The notes: generated from the letters alone by a model not told the origin. A stretch of 64,000 nucleotides of DNA from Enoplolaimus lenunculus (GCA_030248215.1 JASANG010003189.1:1-64000); one strand, 5' to 3'; shown: positions 1 to 12,221, numbered from the stretch's first letter. Translations and numbers: made by a program.

Positions 1-917
1 ACGTTCGAGATGAATTTAATAAACTCTTTAACATCCGTAAATTATGATGCACAGAGAATTAATGCACATAGACTTTTTCATGAAAGCTATCGTAAATAGT
101 GATAACGTTGTTTTAAACAGGATCGCAAAACATGAAAGCAATGAACTCCGCTAACGCCTTCAGATTATATTTTCTGTTAAACATATTATATACATTTTTA
201 TATTACAAACTAGCTATGGCACTAAACGGAAGACGCATGCCAAGTCGCGTATTTTCAAATGCATACGGCACCTACAAGTTAGTAACAGGTTATAAAACTA
301 CGAATTGCTGCAATTGCACATCTCAAAATTTGAACATACGTGAAGTAAATCGAATGCAATGAAGATGCTTAATTTCAAATCACAAAATTTCCCGGATCGA
401 ACGGTAAAAGACATATGCTGGTTTGGGTATAGCCCCTATAACTAGTTGGTATCAAATCCTATAAAATTTTGTACCAACCAGCTGATAACTTCAAAATTTG
501 GCACATTATTTGTATTTGAGCCTTCCTACCTGTGACCTAATTTTGACGTTTGTAGCTGCTGTATTTCGTTTTTGTGAACCCTCATTGCTAACTCGTGACA
601 GCTTCTACATACATTTGAAAATACGGCCAAGAAGCCGAAACATCTGGTCTCAGTTTGTGGTGATCAACACTGAACTGAAGAAAACGTACAAAATTTCTAC
701 AATACTTTGCTGCAAAGATATACTTTATGTCTCATTTTGAGTAATCGGTTTTGTCCTGATGGGTCATACACGTTAAAATATACGCACATTTGTAAAAAAA
801 TGTCCTTCCCTTTTGGGTGCCCACGTTGTCCCTACCCACTCGCTTTATACACTGTCTGAGATGTCAATATGTCATTGTCTGAACCTTTAGACAATGAATA
901 TCCTCTAGGCCTAATGG
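1..917. other. AT-rich intergenic stretch, no gene seen
   Basis: Only short open frames without coding character or recognisable motifs. I see no splice-compatible exon, RNA gene or clear repeat termini here. Confidence 0.5.
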
Positions 918-1449
918 AGCATCCACGTTATAACGCTTGCGCAGATGCAAAAAAATGTCCAGTTTACCCCTACAAAGAGAGTACGTTTTACAATTGTAGC
1001 TAGAGTGTCTGGACATAAATAATGGTGTGATTAGATAGTGGTGTTTGTCCGCAGTCTGTCGTAAGGGACTCGGACAAAACACATGGCGTTTTTTGCGCTG
1101 TATGGACATTTTAAGGTATGTGCAGTAATGCAGATATTGTTATAGCGTTTTATTGGAAATGTGTGAAGTTTGCATACATACACGCACACAGTTTTGTTTA
1201 AATAGTCCATTCGGAGGGACTCAGTAAATTTGTACACTGTGCATATAGCATAGGGACAAAAACATATTATTGCCGTAAGGTTAAGACAAATATAAGCTTC
1301 CAAACTGGCTATGTTTATTGTCGGTACTCTGTAAGGGTAAGTTATTCGCGTAAGACCTACTGTCTTAGCCCACTCTGTTCACACAACGTTGATCCTCGGA
1401 GGGACTGGACAATTTTTTACTTTTTCGCGAGCGTTATAACGTGGATGCT
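918..1449. repeat. Inverted-repeat element with 19-bp perfect arms
   Basis: The 19 bases at 918-936 (AGCATCCACGTTATAACGC) are the exact reverse complement of 1431-1449. The interval between, and its flanks to about 1650, is rich in short motifs of the type GGGACT/AGTCCC and GGACA/TGTCC, suggesting a foldback DNA element or a set of diverged short repeats. No terminal duplication could be fixed, so the true ends are unknown. Confidence 0.45.
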
Positions 1450-1864
1450 ACAAAAATATGTACTTGTCCTGACATCATTATCGGAAACTGTTATTGTCCA
1501 TATAGTCCCTCAGAAGGGACTCGATTTTTTGCGTTGAATGATGCGTATACATATGTGTGCACAGCGTGTCTTTTTAAATGTGTGCGCGTGTGCTAACGTA
1601 ATGTCCTGACATCCTACAGACAACATGTATTTGTCCAGAGTCCCTTTCGACAGAGTCTAGACAATTAGCACTATGTTAGTACAGCTATGAAACTGTACCT
1701 TGCCTCCAGCTAGTATGTGTACTTAAAAGTCAAAATATTTAAACTAGGTTGTGCTAAAACGATGTAGAATTAATTTTGCGTAGAAGTTTCGCATTTTTAT
1801 ATGACAATTATGCCTAACTCCACCAACAGACCATAGTAAGCACAAGCGTGCAATAATACAGATT

Positions 1865-2069
1865 GGGCCAATGTTACTTTTAAGGGCATAACAGTTAAAT
1901 GCATTCCTAAGCCTAGGCGTGAGCGTTTCAAAAAAAGCGTTTTAAGCGTAAGCCTAAACCTAAGCCTAAGCAAAAAACCTAAGCCTAAGCAAAAAATGTA
2001 ATCTAGAATCTTATCATACTCATATACAGACCCACCGGACACCTGGACGCCTCAAAGTAACGTGGGCCC
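1865..2069 (-). mobile_element. MITE, family T1
   Basis: Ends read GGGCCAATGTTACTTTTAAG and, at the other side, CGCCTCAAAGTAACGTGGGCCC, an imperfect terminal inverted repeat. The core is a degenerate run of CCTAAG/CCTAAA hexamers (TTAGGC on the other strand) followed by the family's AAAAAATGTAATCTAGAATC segment. It has no coding capacity and is presumably mobilised in trans. Confidence 0.75.
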
Positions 2070-2892
2070 AGATTGAAATAAAAATACCAATGATTTATAC
2101 ATTCACTAAAGTAATATTGTATCATGTTAACAGTAATAAACCGATATACTGCTGACCTTACTGTTTCAAATTGCCGGATCAAAATTTGAGCACTGTTTAA
2201 AATGAGTCGGCAAACGAGTCGAGCTGTGTGTTTAACATTACAAATATTAAGCTGCGCTGTTACATAGTCAGGTTTGCAAATGCTTTCCTTCCAGAAATCA
2301 GACAATATTAAACCAAACTTAACAATTTTTGCCAGAGATTGTCAGCAATGAATTTAGCAACTGCCGCAAAGAATTATAAGCCATTTCGCTGAGCTAATGT
2401 CTAACGCTCAGAATTAAATCCTGGAATCTGCCATCTGAATGTTATGTTATATTTGCATTAGCTTTAAAAGTATATATGGCTCAAACTTGTTTCTTCATCT
2501 TTAGTGTTTACAAACTTTAAATACATTACGTACAGTTTGTTCCAGCCTGCTATTATCAACAGTACAATAATAGCATGTGTGTGGAGTAATTTCGCGGTTG
2601 AACAGTAAAATATAGAAACATAGCTAGTAAATTAGGCGGTTACCGGGTGGTTTCAATATTGTTTATTCGCAATATAAACTGAAATACAACGGAAGAAAGG
2701 TAGGTGATATTGTCTGGAATTCGTGATATTGTGTAGATTTTACGTAAAGAAAAATACATATACGATTGCACTCTATTTGCAGACCCAAATTGTATCTTGG
2801 AGCTATTGCGTTTAAAGATCATCCGTGCAGGCTGTCTTCTCCCTCAATAAATTCAATCCAATTTTTCGTTCGAGATTCATTTTAGTGTCGTG
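2070..2892. other. Upstream region of the zinc-finger gene, no gene seen
   Basis: AT-rich sequence with no supported exon. A T-rich tract ending in TTTTAG at 2885 just before the zinc-finger reading frame could be a splice acceptor, in which case an unseen 5' exon lies upstream. Otherwise this holds the promoter, of which I recognise no element. Confidence 0.35.
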
Positions 2893-3262
2893 ATGTGCCC
2901 GTCTTGTCACGAAAAACCTGCTGCAAAATCACTATCACTACATCTTTGGCACCATCCAAAACCGGATCGCCACACGTTGCGATGTCCGATCAGTGTGTGC
3001 GGCAAGACCTATTCCTCGCCCAGTGTTTATACGAGACATTTCGTGACAAAACATAGCGGCATCATCGAACCGACTTGTTGTCTGACTGGTGGCAACGAAA
3101 CCATAACCGCAAATAACCCACAGGCTGACGATTTCAATAGCATAGATTTTGAACCAAATCAAGACACATCTCCATGCGCTAGTGTAACCACGAATTTACA
3201 ATCAATTGAAGATAACCAGAGTACGAATTTGGTTGACATTGACAATGTGGTAGAGGATATAG
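2893..3262 (+). CDS. Zinc-finger gene, exon 1
   Basis: Encodes CPSC, the C2H2-like finger and an Asn/Asp/Ser-rich linker. The donor is AG|GTTAGT at 3263. If the donor is not used the frame ends one codon later at a TAG, so a 125-residue single-exon product is the alternative. Confidence 0.5.
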
Positions 3263-4868
3263 GTTAGTTTTAAATCTGGGTTTTGCATAAGATATGCTAC
3301 ATCCTACAAACAATATGTATTGCTTATGAAAAGGGTTGACAAATATGGGCTTTGTGTAAAAATGCAACCCGTTCAATGATTTACCGTATAAATTCTATTT
3401 GATATGACACTTTAGCTTACTTTATTGTAGTCCCATCGAAATTGCACCCACAACTTTGAGGGGTAATGACGCTATTTACTGCCGTTCTAATAGATATAAT
3501 TTATACCAAATAAATTCTTATCGAATATCGCACCCAATATATCACGCTTAACATCAAGAGTTAATCATTGCTTATACGTTGTCATCGCAGGTATATGTTT
3601 TGTTTAAGACGATGCCTGTCGAATAGCGGTTATGTGCCTTCCGTACATGTTATCGCTCAAAAATCTTGGAACGCCAACGGATTTTATGAAAAAAATTTTA
3701 ACTATAAATAAGGTAAACAGATATTTATTAAAACTTTTCTAAAGTTGAAAAGGTAAATTTGACTTTATTCTTAATTTGCGGTCCCGCAGAGCCTTTAACC
3801 CCAGAGAATGTACATTAAAATTATGTCTAGTTCTAATGTCCTGTTAAATATCATATGGTACTAGAATTTGAAATAGGAGCTAATTTAGATTGTGAAATCA
3901 TTTACTATTTTGTGTTCTCTTTTATTAGTGCGCGCAAATTACATTGTCTTACACAATATCATGATGTTCGCTAGAATTTTGGTATGTCATATGACATTCA
4001 AACAAATGTCCGTGGTATCATTTTCCACCTGGCTGCTTATATAGGATGATCACTTAAGTGCAATGGTTTGCAAACCAATATCAAGTTACATTAATATTTT
4101 GCCGCCATACTAGCCTATTTATGTTTCAGTAATTCGTGTTGACTTCGAATCAACACGGACAAAGCGTGTTCCGGGCAGTCCCAGTCAACTTATATACCGA
4201 ATAGCAGTTAATAAATTTTTATTTTTTCAGGTTTCCAATAACAGTTTGGTCTCTGATATCAACCGCCTTTATGATGATGACGAAAAAAGACAACCGTCCC
4301 TGTTGGTTTACACGAATAACGGTCTGCGCAGCGGAAAGATTTTGGAAATTTACCTTATCATTGATCGCATTCCCGTTCAATTGCAGGGCAACTATTGCCT
4401 TATTTACGCGATAGAGCTGTTGCATGCTTCATTTTATGTGTTCGACTTATCGTTTCCACGTGTTTCAGCGCCATTTTATCATGCTGTTGGTTTGATGAAA
4501 CAAATTCCTGGAGAGTATCCTGCATCAGTTACAAATTTTTTTCGATTATCAAAAATATATCTGCAAACCACGCAGCTGGTACTGAATTTGAAGTATCTGG
4601 TGCAACCAACGGTGACGATAACTGATACTACTTTTAGATTTGACATTTCCGGTGATATTACGTGATCTCGCAAAAAATAACTGTCATTTTTCAGTTTTTG
4701 TGCTTGTATGTCTCTCGTTTCGTATCTCTTTTCAGGGTTCGCTATGTAGAAAATGGTATACAGTTTGAAAAGTTGTATTTTCGATTCCCAACCAATTCAC
4801 AAGTCGAATCTAACACTATAGCTGTTATTCATTATATGGACGAATTTAAAATAGATTGTACAAGATAA
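2893..4868 (+). CDS. Putative zinc-finger gene of three exons, function unknown
   Basis: Proposed joining: 2893-3262, 4130-4661, 4736-4868, ending at TAA. Phases agree: exon 1 leaves one base, exon 2 supplies two (giving GTA, Val); exon 2 leaves AC, exon 3 supplies G (ACG, Thr). The predicted protein is about 345 residues. The N-terminus holds a CPSCH knuckle and then a C2H2-like finger (C-x4-C ... H-x4-H around CGKTYSSPSVYTRHFVTKH). An acidic linker follows, then a hydrophobic, beta-rich region without a family I recognise. One-finger proteins with a long unique C-terminal part occur among transposon-derived and orphan metazoan genes, but I have no specific match. A 530-base exon without stops at this AT content argues for real coding. 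Start ATG 2893 is chosen because it directly precedes the first CxxC; an upstream coding exon is possible. Confidence 0.5.
4130..4661 (+). CDS. Zinc-finger gene, exon 2
   Basis: Acceptor TTTATGTTTCAG at 4118-4129 and donor AC|GTGATC at 4662. The frame is open throughout. A second acceptor, TTTTTTCAG ending at 4230, lies in the same frame, so a shorter exon is possible, although that would not match the phase of exon 1. The encoded stretch includes LLVYTNNGLRSGKILEIYL and LHASFYVFDLSFPRV, a hydrophobic beta-rich domain I cannot assign. Confidence 0.45.
4736..4868 (+). CDS. Zinc-finger gene, last exon
   Basis: The acceptor CTCTTTTCAG ends at 4735. The frame continues as [17 protein letters not shown] to a TAA at 4866-4868. 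The intron before it is only 74 bases with a strong pyrimidine tract. The frame and phase join cleanly to 4661. Confidence 0.45.
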
Positions 4869-5409
4869 ACAAGCTAAATTTAAACTGTATCCTGCTGTTT
4901 CGAGTTAGCGCGGTATATGATGAGTTCGAGTTGTAATTGGTTCTGATATTTTTCTTGTGCATACATTTATACGTTTGTTTTTACGGACGTGAATAACCTT
5001 TTTTGCAAAATCGTGTTAGGTCTTCTCGCGACATGTTGACATTGAAAAAAGCATTGGAATAAGCAACCTGTTACTTTTAGGGCAATTTCTGTTTCTGGTG
5101 AGACTTCATAGTAGAGCAGGCTATATTTTAGACTATATTTTTTGCTTAGGCCTAGGAATGTTTAACCGTTAGCAACCGAATACCCGCCTTCCATCTGAAA
5201 CATAAATATAGCGAGTTTTGTGTGCAATGTATTTCATTTATAATAGTGTTTTTCTCTTATTTCTGTGGTTAAATGTTTTAAACATAGCTTATACGTGATC
5301 ATGATTTTGTGTTTAAGTTTGGTTACTTCGTGCGTGATCTGTTTTTACAGTTATTCACAATTTATAAATCATACTTACTTACACAACGACTTGTTTTCTG
5401 ATATTTTGA

Positions 5410-5415
5410 AATAAA
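5410..5415 (+). terminator. Possible polyadenylation signal (AATAAA)
   Basis: An AATAAA hexamer about 540 bases after the stop of the zinc-finger gene. It is a plausible 3' end signal, but the hexamer is common by chance in AT-rich DNA. Confidence 0.25.
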
Positions 5416-5689
5416 CATTTTATCTGAGTCATTTCAATGAGTGGACAGGATGGGATATTTAAACTAAGTTTCTTGAAATTTTAAGAATAACAACACAAAA
5501 TTTTTAAGGTTGTTTACCACAAATATTACTAGTAGACTTCCAAATTTTTTATCTCTATTATTTTGGGTACCTTAGACATTGCAAAATGCATTAGTTAGGT
5601 TATCTAAATAATTTGAAGAACTTGGTGCAAATATTTGAGGTAGGTTTTTACTGTGTGGCGAGTAGCGACAACACAGAGTCTCTTCACAG

Positions 5690-6035
5690 CAGAGTAAAAC
5701 TTGAGGTCTGCCTCCGGCTCCAGCAGAAAATCGGCCCCCGACTTCGGCTCCGGTGGAATTTTTGCCGGAGGTTCTGGCAATTTCGGCAGTAAAATTCTGC
5801 AGAATTCTACAAAATTTATCTGTTTAGCGCGTTTTTTGATACAATTTTTAGGAAAGCATTTCCGAAATTTCGCTGAAAATTAGCGTAAAACCAAACAACT
5901 TAACGTAACAGATGTTGGCTAAAATTAACTAATTAACCATCATTTTTACTACATAATTTTGCCTCACCTCCGGCAAGTTTAGCTGACCACAACCTAGGCC
6001 TCCGGTATTTTTCAACTCCGGTTGCAACCTGCTAC
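5690..6035 (+). mobile_element. CTCCGG-rich non-coding element, family N
   Basis: Begins near GAGGTCTGCCTCCGGCTCC and ends near GGAGTTGAAAAATACCGGAGG (reverse sense). The GC-rich ends flank an AT-rich middle. A reverse-oriented relative lies at 13275-13640 with the same order of segments, so this is a dispersed repeat and the apparent Ser/Gly-rich frame in it is not a gene. Confidence 0.55.
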
Positions 6036-6358
6036 AGAGGGAGTACTGACAAAGGGAGATTCTTGCTGTAGCTTTTGTACTATTTAAGGTTTATGCATGC
6101 GTCCGTGATTCACGTTATATCCGGGGTTAGGCGGGTCACAGTTTTTCTTATGTTGATTCGAAGTCAATATTCATTTCGGACTGCCATGTCAGGTCAACAG
6201 ACATAATTCAGATGTCATATGACAGTAACTTACAACACATAATACTGTTGTCTGTTTATGCGAATATCTTAGAATTTCCAAAATTGTAACGAATATCGTG
6301 ATATTCATCCCAACAGTGCAACCGTCGTTTGCTTCTAAATGAATAAAAATTCAAACAA

Positions 6359-6567
6359 CACTGCAAAAAATGGTGAGTCAAATTGACTCTCTCCGAAATA
6401 GGCTCTACGGGACTACACAAATTGAGTCAAACTCAACTCCGCCAGAGTCAAACGTGCGATTTAGTGAGTCGAATTTGACTCTGGCGGAGTCGAATTTGAC
6501 TCAGTTTGTGTAGTCCCGTACAGCCTATTTCGGAGAGAGTCAATTTGACTCACCATTTTTTGCAGTG
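6359..6567. mobile_element. MITE, family P1 (209 bp, well preserved)
   Basis: Near-perfect terminal inverted repeats beginning CACTGCAAAAAATGGTGAGT, with the reverse complement at the other end. Inside are GAGTCAAATTTGACTC-type palindromes, so the whole element can fold into one long hairpin. The flanks AACAA/AACAA may be a short target duplication. Confidence 0.85.
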
Positions 6568-7100
6568 AACAAAGGCACAGATCTACTTCACCAAACACAA
6601 GCCGGAAAACTCGTTTCCGACACAAAATCGCTCAAAACTACAGCATCATACTTCAAAAATTCAAACTTCTAATTCTAGTATAAAATGAGACATTCGCAGA
6701 AAATACACCGAATATTACGCGATATTGAAGAAAAAATGTGAACTACATATGCTGATAGCAGACAAATACCACTTTTTGAATATGATATGGGGTCTATAAA
6801 AGCAGACAAACTGTTTACCCAATAGTCTAATAGGGAAAACATGTCCTAAGCTACCCTGGTTAACATGAACCGCGCGGTTTTTAAATTCTTTTTACACAGT
6901 GTCTGCTAAAAACAAATATACGCAATAGCAGGGCCGGAGCAGCCGCCCCCATACCCCACTTTGCGGGGTGCCCCACCCATAAAGGGCCCCCCACCCTAAC
7001 CGGATGAAACAAAAACCGCAGAAATTTTGAAATAGTCTGGCTTCTCGTTCGCTTCGCTCGTGAGTTTGACACTATCCTACCATTCTGCGTATATTTCAAT

Positions 7101-8160
7101 GGCTTTAGACACTGCACAGGTCTTAAAACAACCATATGGCTGCTAAATGCCAAAAAATTTGCTCGCTCCCTACACTCGCTATCTGACAACTTTACTTAAT
7201 GGCAAGGTTGATTCATTTCAAAGATGGCTTCACTTTAAAGATGCATCATTTTGCAACTTTTGTGCGAAACTGTTTTTGGAAGGGTGTCCCCACAGCTATC
7301 AGCCACGAGCGTGAGCTCAGACAACCTTAAGATCAATCACTGATAAATTCTGTACCCAAATCTACGATGGGTGGGGGCCCCCACACTGGAGTTTACAGGG
7401 GCCCACCCCTGTCTGCTCTAATACTGGACAATAGTTCCTTCGTACAGTCTCCTATATCATAATGTCCGGGTATTATGAAAATTGACATAGGTGGATGCCC
7501 AGACCTGCGCAATATTTTGCAGTAGCGCGCACATTATGAATATATACGTGCGAATGACCCGCAATGCCCAAAAGAAATTCTGCTATACGTGAACCGGATG
7601 GTCAGTCGCGTTTAGAATTCCGGTTTCACCGGCTTTAGACACTGCACAGGTCTTAAAACAACCATTAGGCTGCTAAATGCCAAAAAATTTGCTCGCTCCC
7701 TACACTCGCTATCTGACAACTTTTACTTAATGGCAAGGTTGATTCATTTCAAAGATGGCTTCACTTTAAAGATGCATCATTTTGCAACTTTTGTGCGAAA
7801 CTGTTTTTGGAAGGGTGTCCCCACAGCTATCAGCCACGAGCGTGAGCTCAGACAACCTTAAGATCAATCACTGATAAATTCTGTACCCAAATCTACGATG
7901 GGTGGGGGGCCCCACACTGGAGTTTACAGGGGCCCACCCCTGTCTGCTCTAATACTGGACAATAGTTCCTTCGTACAGTCTCCTATATCATAATGTCCGG
8001 GTATTATGAAAATTGACATAGGTGGATGCCCAGACCTGCGCAATATTTTGCAGTAGCGCGCACATTATGAATATATACGTGCGAATGACCCGCAATGCCC
8101 AAAAGAAATTCTGCTATACGTGAACCGGATGGTCAGTCGCGTTTAGAATTCCGGTTTCAC
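7101..8160 (+). repeat. Direct tandem duplication, 530-bp unit, two copies
   Basis: 7101-7630 and 7631-8160 start with GGCTTTAGACACTGCACAGG and end with GAATTCCGGTTTCACC. They differ by only a few bases over 530. The unit holds a G-rich/C-rich stretch with GGGGGCCCCC-like inverted segments and no gene. The near identity means a very recent duplication or an assembly duplication. Confidence 0.85.
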
Positions 8161-8204
8161 CCAAGAAATTCGTTATATATTGACTCGATTTCTTGATCTA
8201 CACA

Positions 8205-9193
8205 CAAAACAAATTGTTTTGAAATTGCAACACTCTTTTTTTAAATTTCCAAGACATTAATGTCTTATATTTAGACATTAATAGCCTGAAACAGCTCACA
8301 AATTTTTGTTTGAAATGATTAAAATTACAATTCATAAGAAACAGATTTTTTTCTTTCAAGAAATAGCTGTCTTATATTCAAGAATTCCATTTCTGATTTT
8401 TATGTACGTAAAATGTTGCTCCGTTTATATTCTTAAGAGAGTATATAAATAATCGAATTTCAAAAATATTTCGAGTTGAGCTCAGGCTTCCCCCCAACCT
8501 AAGTTTACGTCTTGGACGCATCTTTAGGTTGTAAAATTAGGGAATTTGTTCAATTTCGAAAGCGACTTCTCGAGCAAATCATGTTTCTAAAGACATGGAC
8601 TGGGTTTCTAAAATGTCACTTAAGTATTTACTTAAGTTATACTTAAGCACTATTACTTAAGTCGACGACTTAAGTAAATACTAGAATTTTCGAGCGAAAA
8701 CAAATAAACGCCAAATCTGAGCCATCGTCATAACAAGAAAGTAATAGTTTTGCATTATATTAAGGAGGCACAGAGCGTCTACAATTTCAGTTAGACTACG
8801 GTTAGTGTACCGGGATCGTTAACCCATAGTATGCCAAATTTATTCCGCGACTTAAGTATTTGCTTATAAGTACTTACGCTATTAAAAACGACAAAACTGT
8901 TAACGGGCTTAAGTAGGGTTTCACAAACCCTGCCGCTATGTCTCAAAACTCTTCAAAACAAATCTTTTATTTCAATCATATTTGTCTTATATTTCAGATA
9001 TATTTGTCTTAGCCGTTTATGAAACACACTCTTAGGCATTTAAGTGTTAAAAACTTCAGACCCATATTTCTGACAAATTTCAGAAACTAATGTCTTTTAC
9101 ATTGAAGACATAGGTGTCTGCAGTCTAAGACATAATTGTTTTCAATTTTAGAAAATGTTTCTTGAATATCAGACAATCTTTTTTGTGTGTACA
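8205..9193. repeat. Possible long foldback element with ACACACAAAA ends
   Basis: Left end TACACACAAAACAAATTG and right end CTTTTTTGTGTGTAC are loosely inverted. The interior contains repeated AAGACATTAATGTCTT-like and TTCTTGAATATCAGACA-like palindromic motifs, and a cluster of CTTAAG palindromes at 8615-8690. No coding sequence. Boundaries are approximate. Confidence 0.35.
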
Positions 9194-10518
9194 AAATCTT
9201 GGTAAATCATCGAATCTCAATGAAGACTGATGCGAAATCGAATTATCACCTAACCTCCATTGCTTAAACCCTCTGTTGCGTCTACTATGTTCGCCGTTGA
9301 ATATGCCATCATACATTTAAGGCCTATTCAGCGTAGCTTCTATAAGTCACTACAAATTATGAGCCAATTGTCCCGAAGCGGAACACGAACCATAATTGTT
9401 ATTCCACTCCTGAAATCGTTGACTATAATGACAATACTTAAGCTGTATCTATACGGTTTTATTGAATTTAAGGTGTTCTTGCCACATCCTGGTACCTTTG
9501 TGTAAAGAGTCGAATTGACCAGAACAAAATGATTTTAAATATTAATTTTCATTCTTACATTAATGCTAAGCGTAAAGACTAAGCCTAAACCTAAGCTTAA
9601 AAGAACCTTAACCTATTTTAAATTTTAGTTTATTTTCTGGTTGACAATTTTTTGCTGTGAGTAGAAAATATATAACCAGAAAAGTTGAGTAACTTTCATA
9701 TTGAAGTTGTCAAAAGTACCGATTAAATAGAGAAATGCTGTTGATTAACCAGATTAATTTTTAATATTATTTACATTTTTTATCATTGTCTCGTTGAGTC
9801 ACAAAAAACAAAAGAGCGATGAGCACAATTTGTCGAGAAAATTGAAAAATTTGATAAAAATTATGATATAAAATAACAATTCGAACCCACCCCCGCAACT
9901 TTATCACAATTGTGTAAACAAAAGTCTGCAACTATGTTGTTTTAGCTTTTAGCAAAATATTGAAACAACAACATTTTAAATTTAGACTCAATCATTTACT
10001 GTTTAAGACTTTAAGAATGGTCAAAATTGTAACCACGGGGTCAACGGCAAAATGTTGAGTTGCGGTGTTCAACTGGAACCTGGTAAAAAATTTAAATGAC
10101 CTCTTAAAACGACAAATTTACCAATTTTTTCGCTAAAGTTTATACAAAATTGCTTAGGGAATCTTGGAAGCTTGCAGTCGCATTACCTGCAAACGCCGAA
10201 TGGTTGCAATTGTGTAAACATAATAGCAGCAACGACCGCTGACAGTTGCTGTGGTTTATTTGAGCTGAAGCTTGCTTATGTATTCAGCTGATTGATGTGT
10301 ATATTTTACGAGACTAAAATTTATAGAAATGTGTCCACTTCAAAGGCTACTCTTAGGAAGCTCGGAGTTCGTTGTTATGGTCAATCTTTTATATTTGTTA
10401 CAAAATTGAAATTCAAATTTAAACCAGTGTGTGAATAGGTTTTTGAGATGGGTTTAATGTTTTATTGATAGCAAAATTTGTTTTTTTACTTCGACGGCGT
10501 TGTTTTATAAGCTTCAAG
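9194..10518. other. Intergenic, no gene seen
   Basis: AT-rich sequence. A short TTAGGC-type patch lies near 9570-9605 (CTAAGCCTAAACCTAAG), probably a remnant of a T-family MITE. Nothing else is supported. Confidence 0.4.
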
Positions 10519-10699
10519 GTTAATGTAAAGAACAGGCGCATATTCCTAAGCTTATGCCTAAGCCTAAACCTAAGCCTAAGTATAAGAATGAGCATATTCC
10601 TAAGCCTAAGTGTAAGCCAAACAAGAAATTAGTCTAAAGCTTAAGCTTACTCTATTCTAGTCTCACGGAAAACTCTCCCCCTGATCTTTACATGAGCCA
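10519..10699 (-). mobile_element. MITE, family T3
   Basis: Left end AATGTAAAGAACAGGCGC and right end CCCCTGATCTTTACATG, with a CCTAAG-rich core. T3 elements share the termini GGCCCATGTAAAGATCAGG / CCTGTTCTTTACATTGGCC. Slightly truncated at the left. Confidence 0.65.
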
Positions 10700-10760
10700 G
10701 CTACAATACTTATCAGTTTATTTCGCCCAACGATGTCAGGCCAGGCTTAGAAAATCATCT

Positions 10761-10909
10761 GGCCAATGCAAAGAACCGGGGCGGAACAGTGTTATAAGCG
10801 TATTCCTAAGCCTAAGTCTAAGTCTAAGCCTAAGCCTAAGCGTAGCAATGAGCATATTCATAAGTTCTGGTCCCGCAGAAAAAAGTTCCGCCCCTGATCT
10901 TTACATGGG
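10761..10909 (-). mobile_element. MITE, family T3
   Basis: GGCCAATGCAAAGAACCGGG to GTTCCGCCCCTGATCTTTAC, with eight CTAAG-type hexamers in the core. Lies 60 bases from the previous copy. Confidence 0.7.
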
Positions 10910-11255
10910 TCGAAAATCTCGAATCTGCAGCGAAATTGTATCATATATTAATTTTAGTAGTAAAACTTTCACTTAAATTGTCTTTTCAGAGAATTGAAAA
11001 TACTTTTATTGCATCGTGCAGTCTTAAACTCAAAAAATGTTAATTTTGATGTAAAAACATACAACAACGATCCCGTTTGAATTAGTTCGACCTTGAAAGA
11101 GTTTATCTTTTACTCTTATTTACCTCAGTTTTATTTTCTTTCCTGCTATGGGGTTCTCGGTGTATCCTGTGGGACCCTTTGCAAAACAGCCCATCTACAA
11201 AACACGTCTGTATAACCAAACCTTGAGTTTGACCTTGTGTGAGAATCAACGGATT

Positions 11256-11352
11256 ATGTAAAGATCAGGGGCGGAACGTTTTTCTGTGGGACTACAATAA
11301 AATAAGCTTAAAGCTTTAGACTAATTCTTTTGCTTAGGCATATGCTTAGACT
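11256..11352 (+). mobile_element. Partial T3 MITE
   Basis: Only the left terminus (AAAGATCAGGGGCGGAACG) and the start of the TTAGGC core remain. Confidence 0.5.
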
Positions 11353-11454
11353 TTAGGTATAACCTCGTGGCTGGTCATTTTTACTGTTTCTAATTCAGTT
11401 AAATTTTGAAAAATTGTCATATTTTAAGCAATTTTTTATGTATATATTTGTCGT

Positions 11455-11625
11455 AGGCCAATCTGCTATTCAGGCCAATTACCAATTGGCCTAGGCCAAT
11501 CTTATATTGCAAGCAAATTGCACTTTGGCCTAGGCCAAATAGCGATTGTGAGCTATAGCAAATAATTCAAATAGCAGATTGGCATAGGTCAATTAGTAAT
11601 TGGCCTGAAAAGCAGATTTAACTAC
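11455..11625. repeat. Foldback sequence rich in GGCCAAT
   Basis: AGGCCAATCTGCTATTCAGG at the left and AATAGCAGATTGGC plus CCAATTACTAATTGGCC-like segments at the right form long interrupted inverted repeats. Several AATTGGCCTAGGCCAA palindromes lie inside. Confidence 0.5.
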
Positions 11626-11790
11626 GGCATATACATACATATACGTATATGTGCCAAAAGTTTCTGAAAATGCAATTTTGAACATTTTCAGCTTCTAAAC
11701 TATCTAAAAACGCACTAATGTTTGGTGTGGTCTGGAAGCTTTGTACTTATATCCATACAACCATTTCATTTAAGACTTAATACTTTCTCG

Positions 11791-12221
11791 GTCTTTTCCG
11801 TTATCCCCCTCAGCTCACTTTTGCCCAAAAATCGTTGGTTTTAAAGACTTTTTGCATATTTCAGCTTCTCACGATCTGCCCCGATAATTCCACGCCTAAA
11901 TTTAAATTTTCGAAAAATTCGATTTTCTAAGATCCCGAAATCCCCCGTCGGGACCCAAAAAATTTTTTGTCAAAAAGTTTGACAACTTATATAACATTCC
12001 ATGCAACTTGCGGAGCCTCGTCCAATGGTGTTAAATTTTCTGCAATCAGATCATCAATTAACTATGGGTCCAGACCTTGAACTCAAAAATCGAATATTTC
12101 AAAAATTCAAATTTAGGCGCGGAATGATCAGGGGAGGTCATGAGAAGCTCAAATATACAAAAGTTTTCAAAATCTAACCATTTTTGGGCGAACGCGGGCT
12201 GGGGGGGGAATAACGGAAAAC
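11791..12221. mobile_element. Foldback DNA element, family X (uninterrupted copy)
   Basis: Inverted termini of about 40 bases: GTCTTTTCCGTTATCCCCC ... GGGGGGAATAACGGAAAAC. Inner inverted segments surround TGCAACTTGCGGAGC. Two related but larger copies at 43986-44869 and 52814-53691 carry K insertions; this copy shows the empty-site arrangement (AAATTCGATTTTC then TCCCG). Confidence 0.65.
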
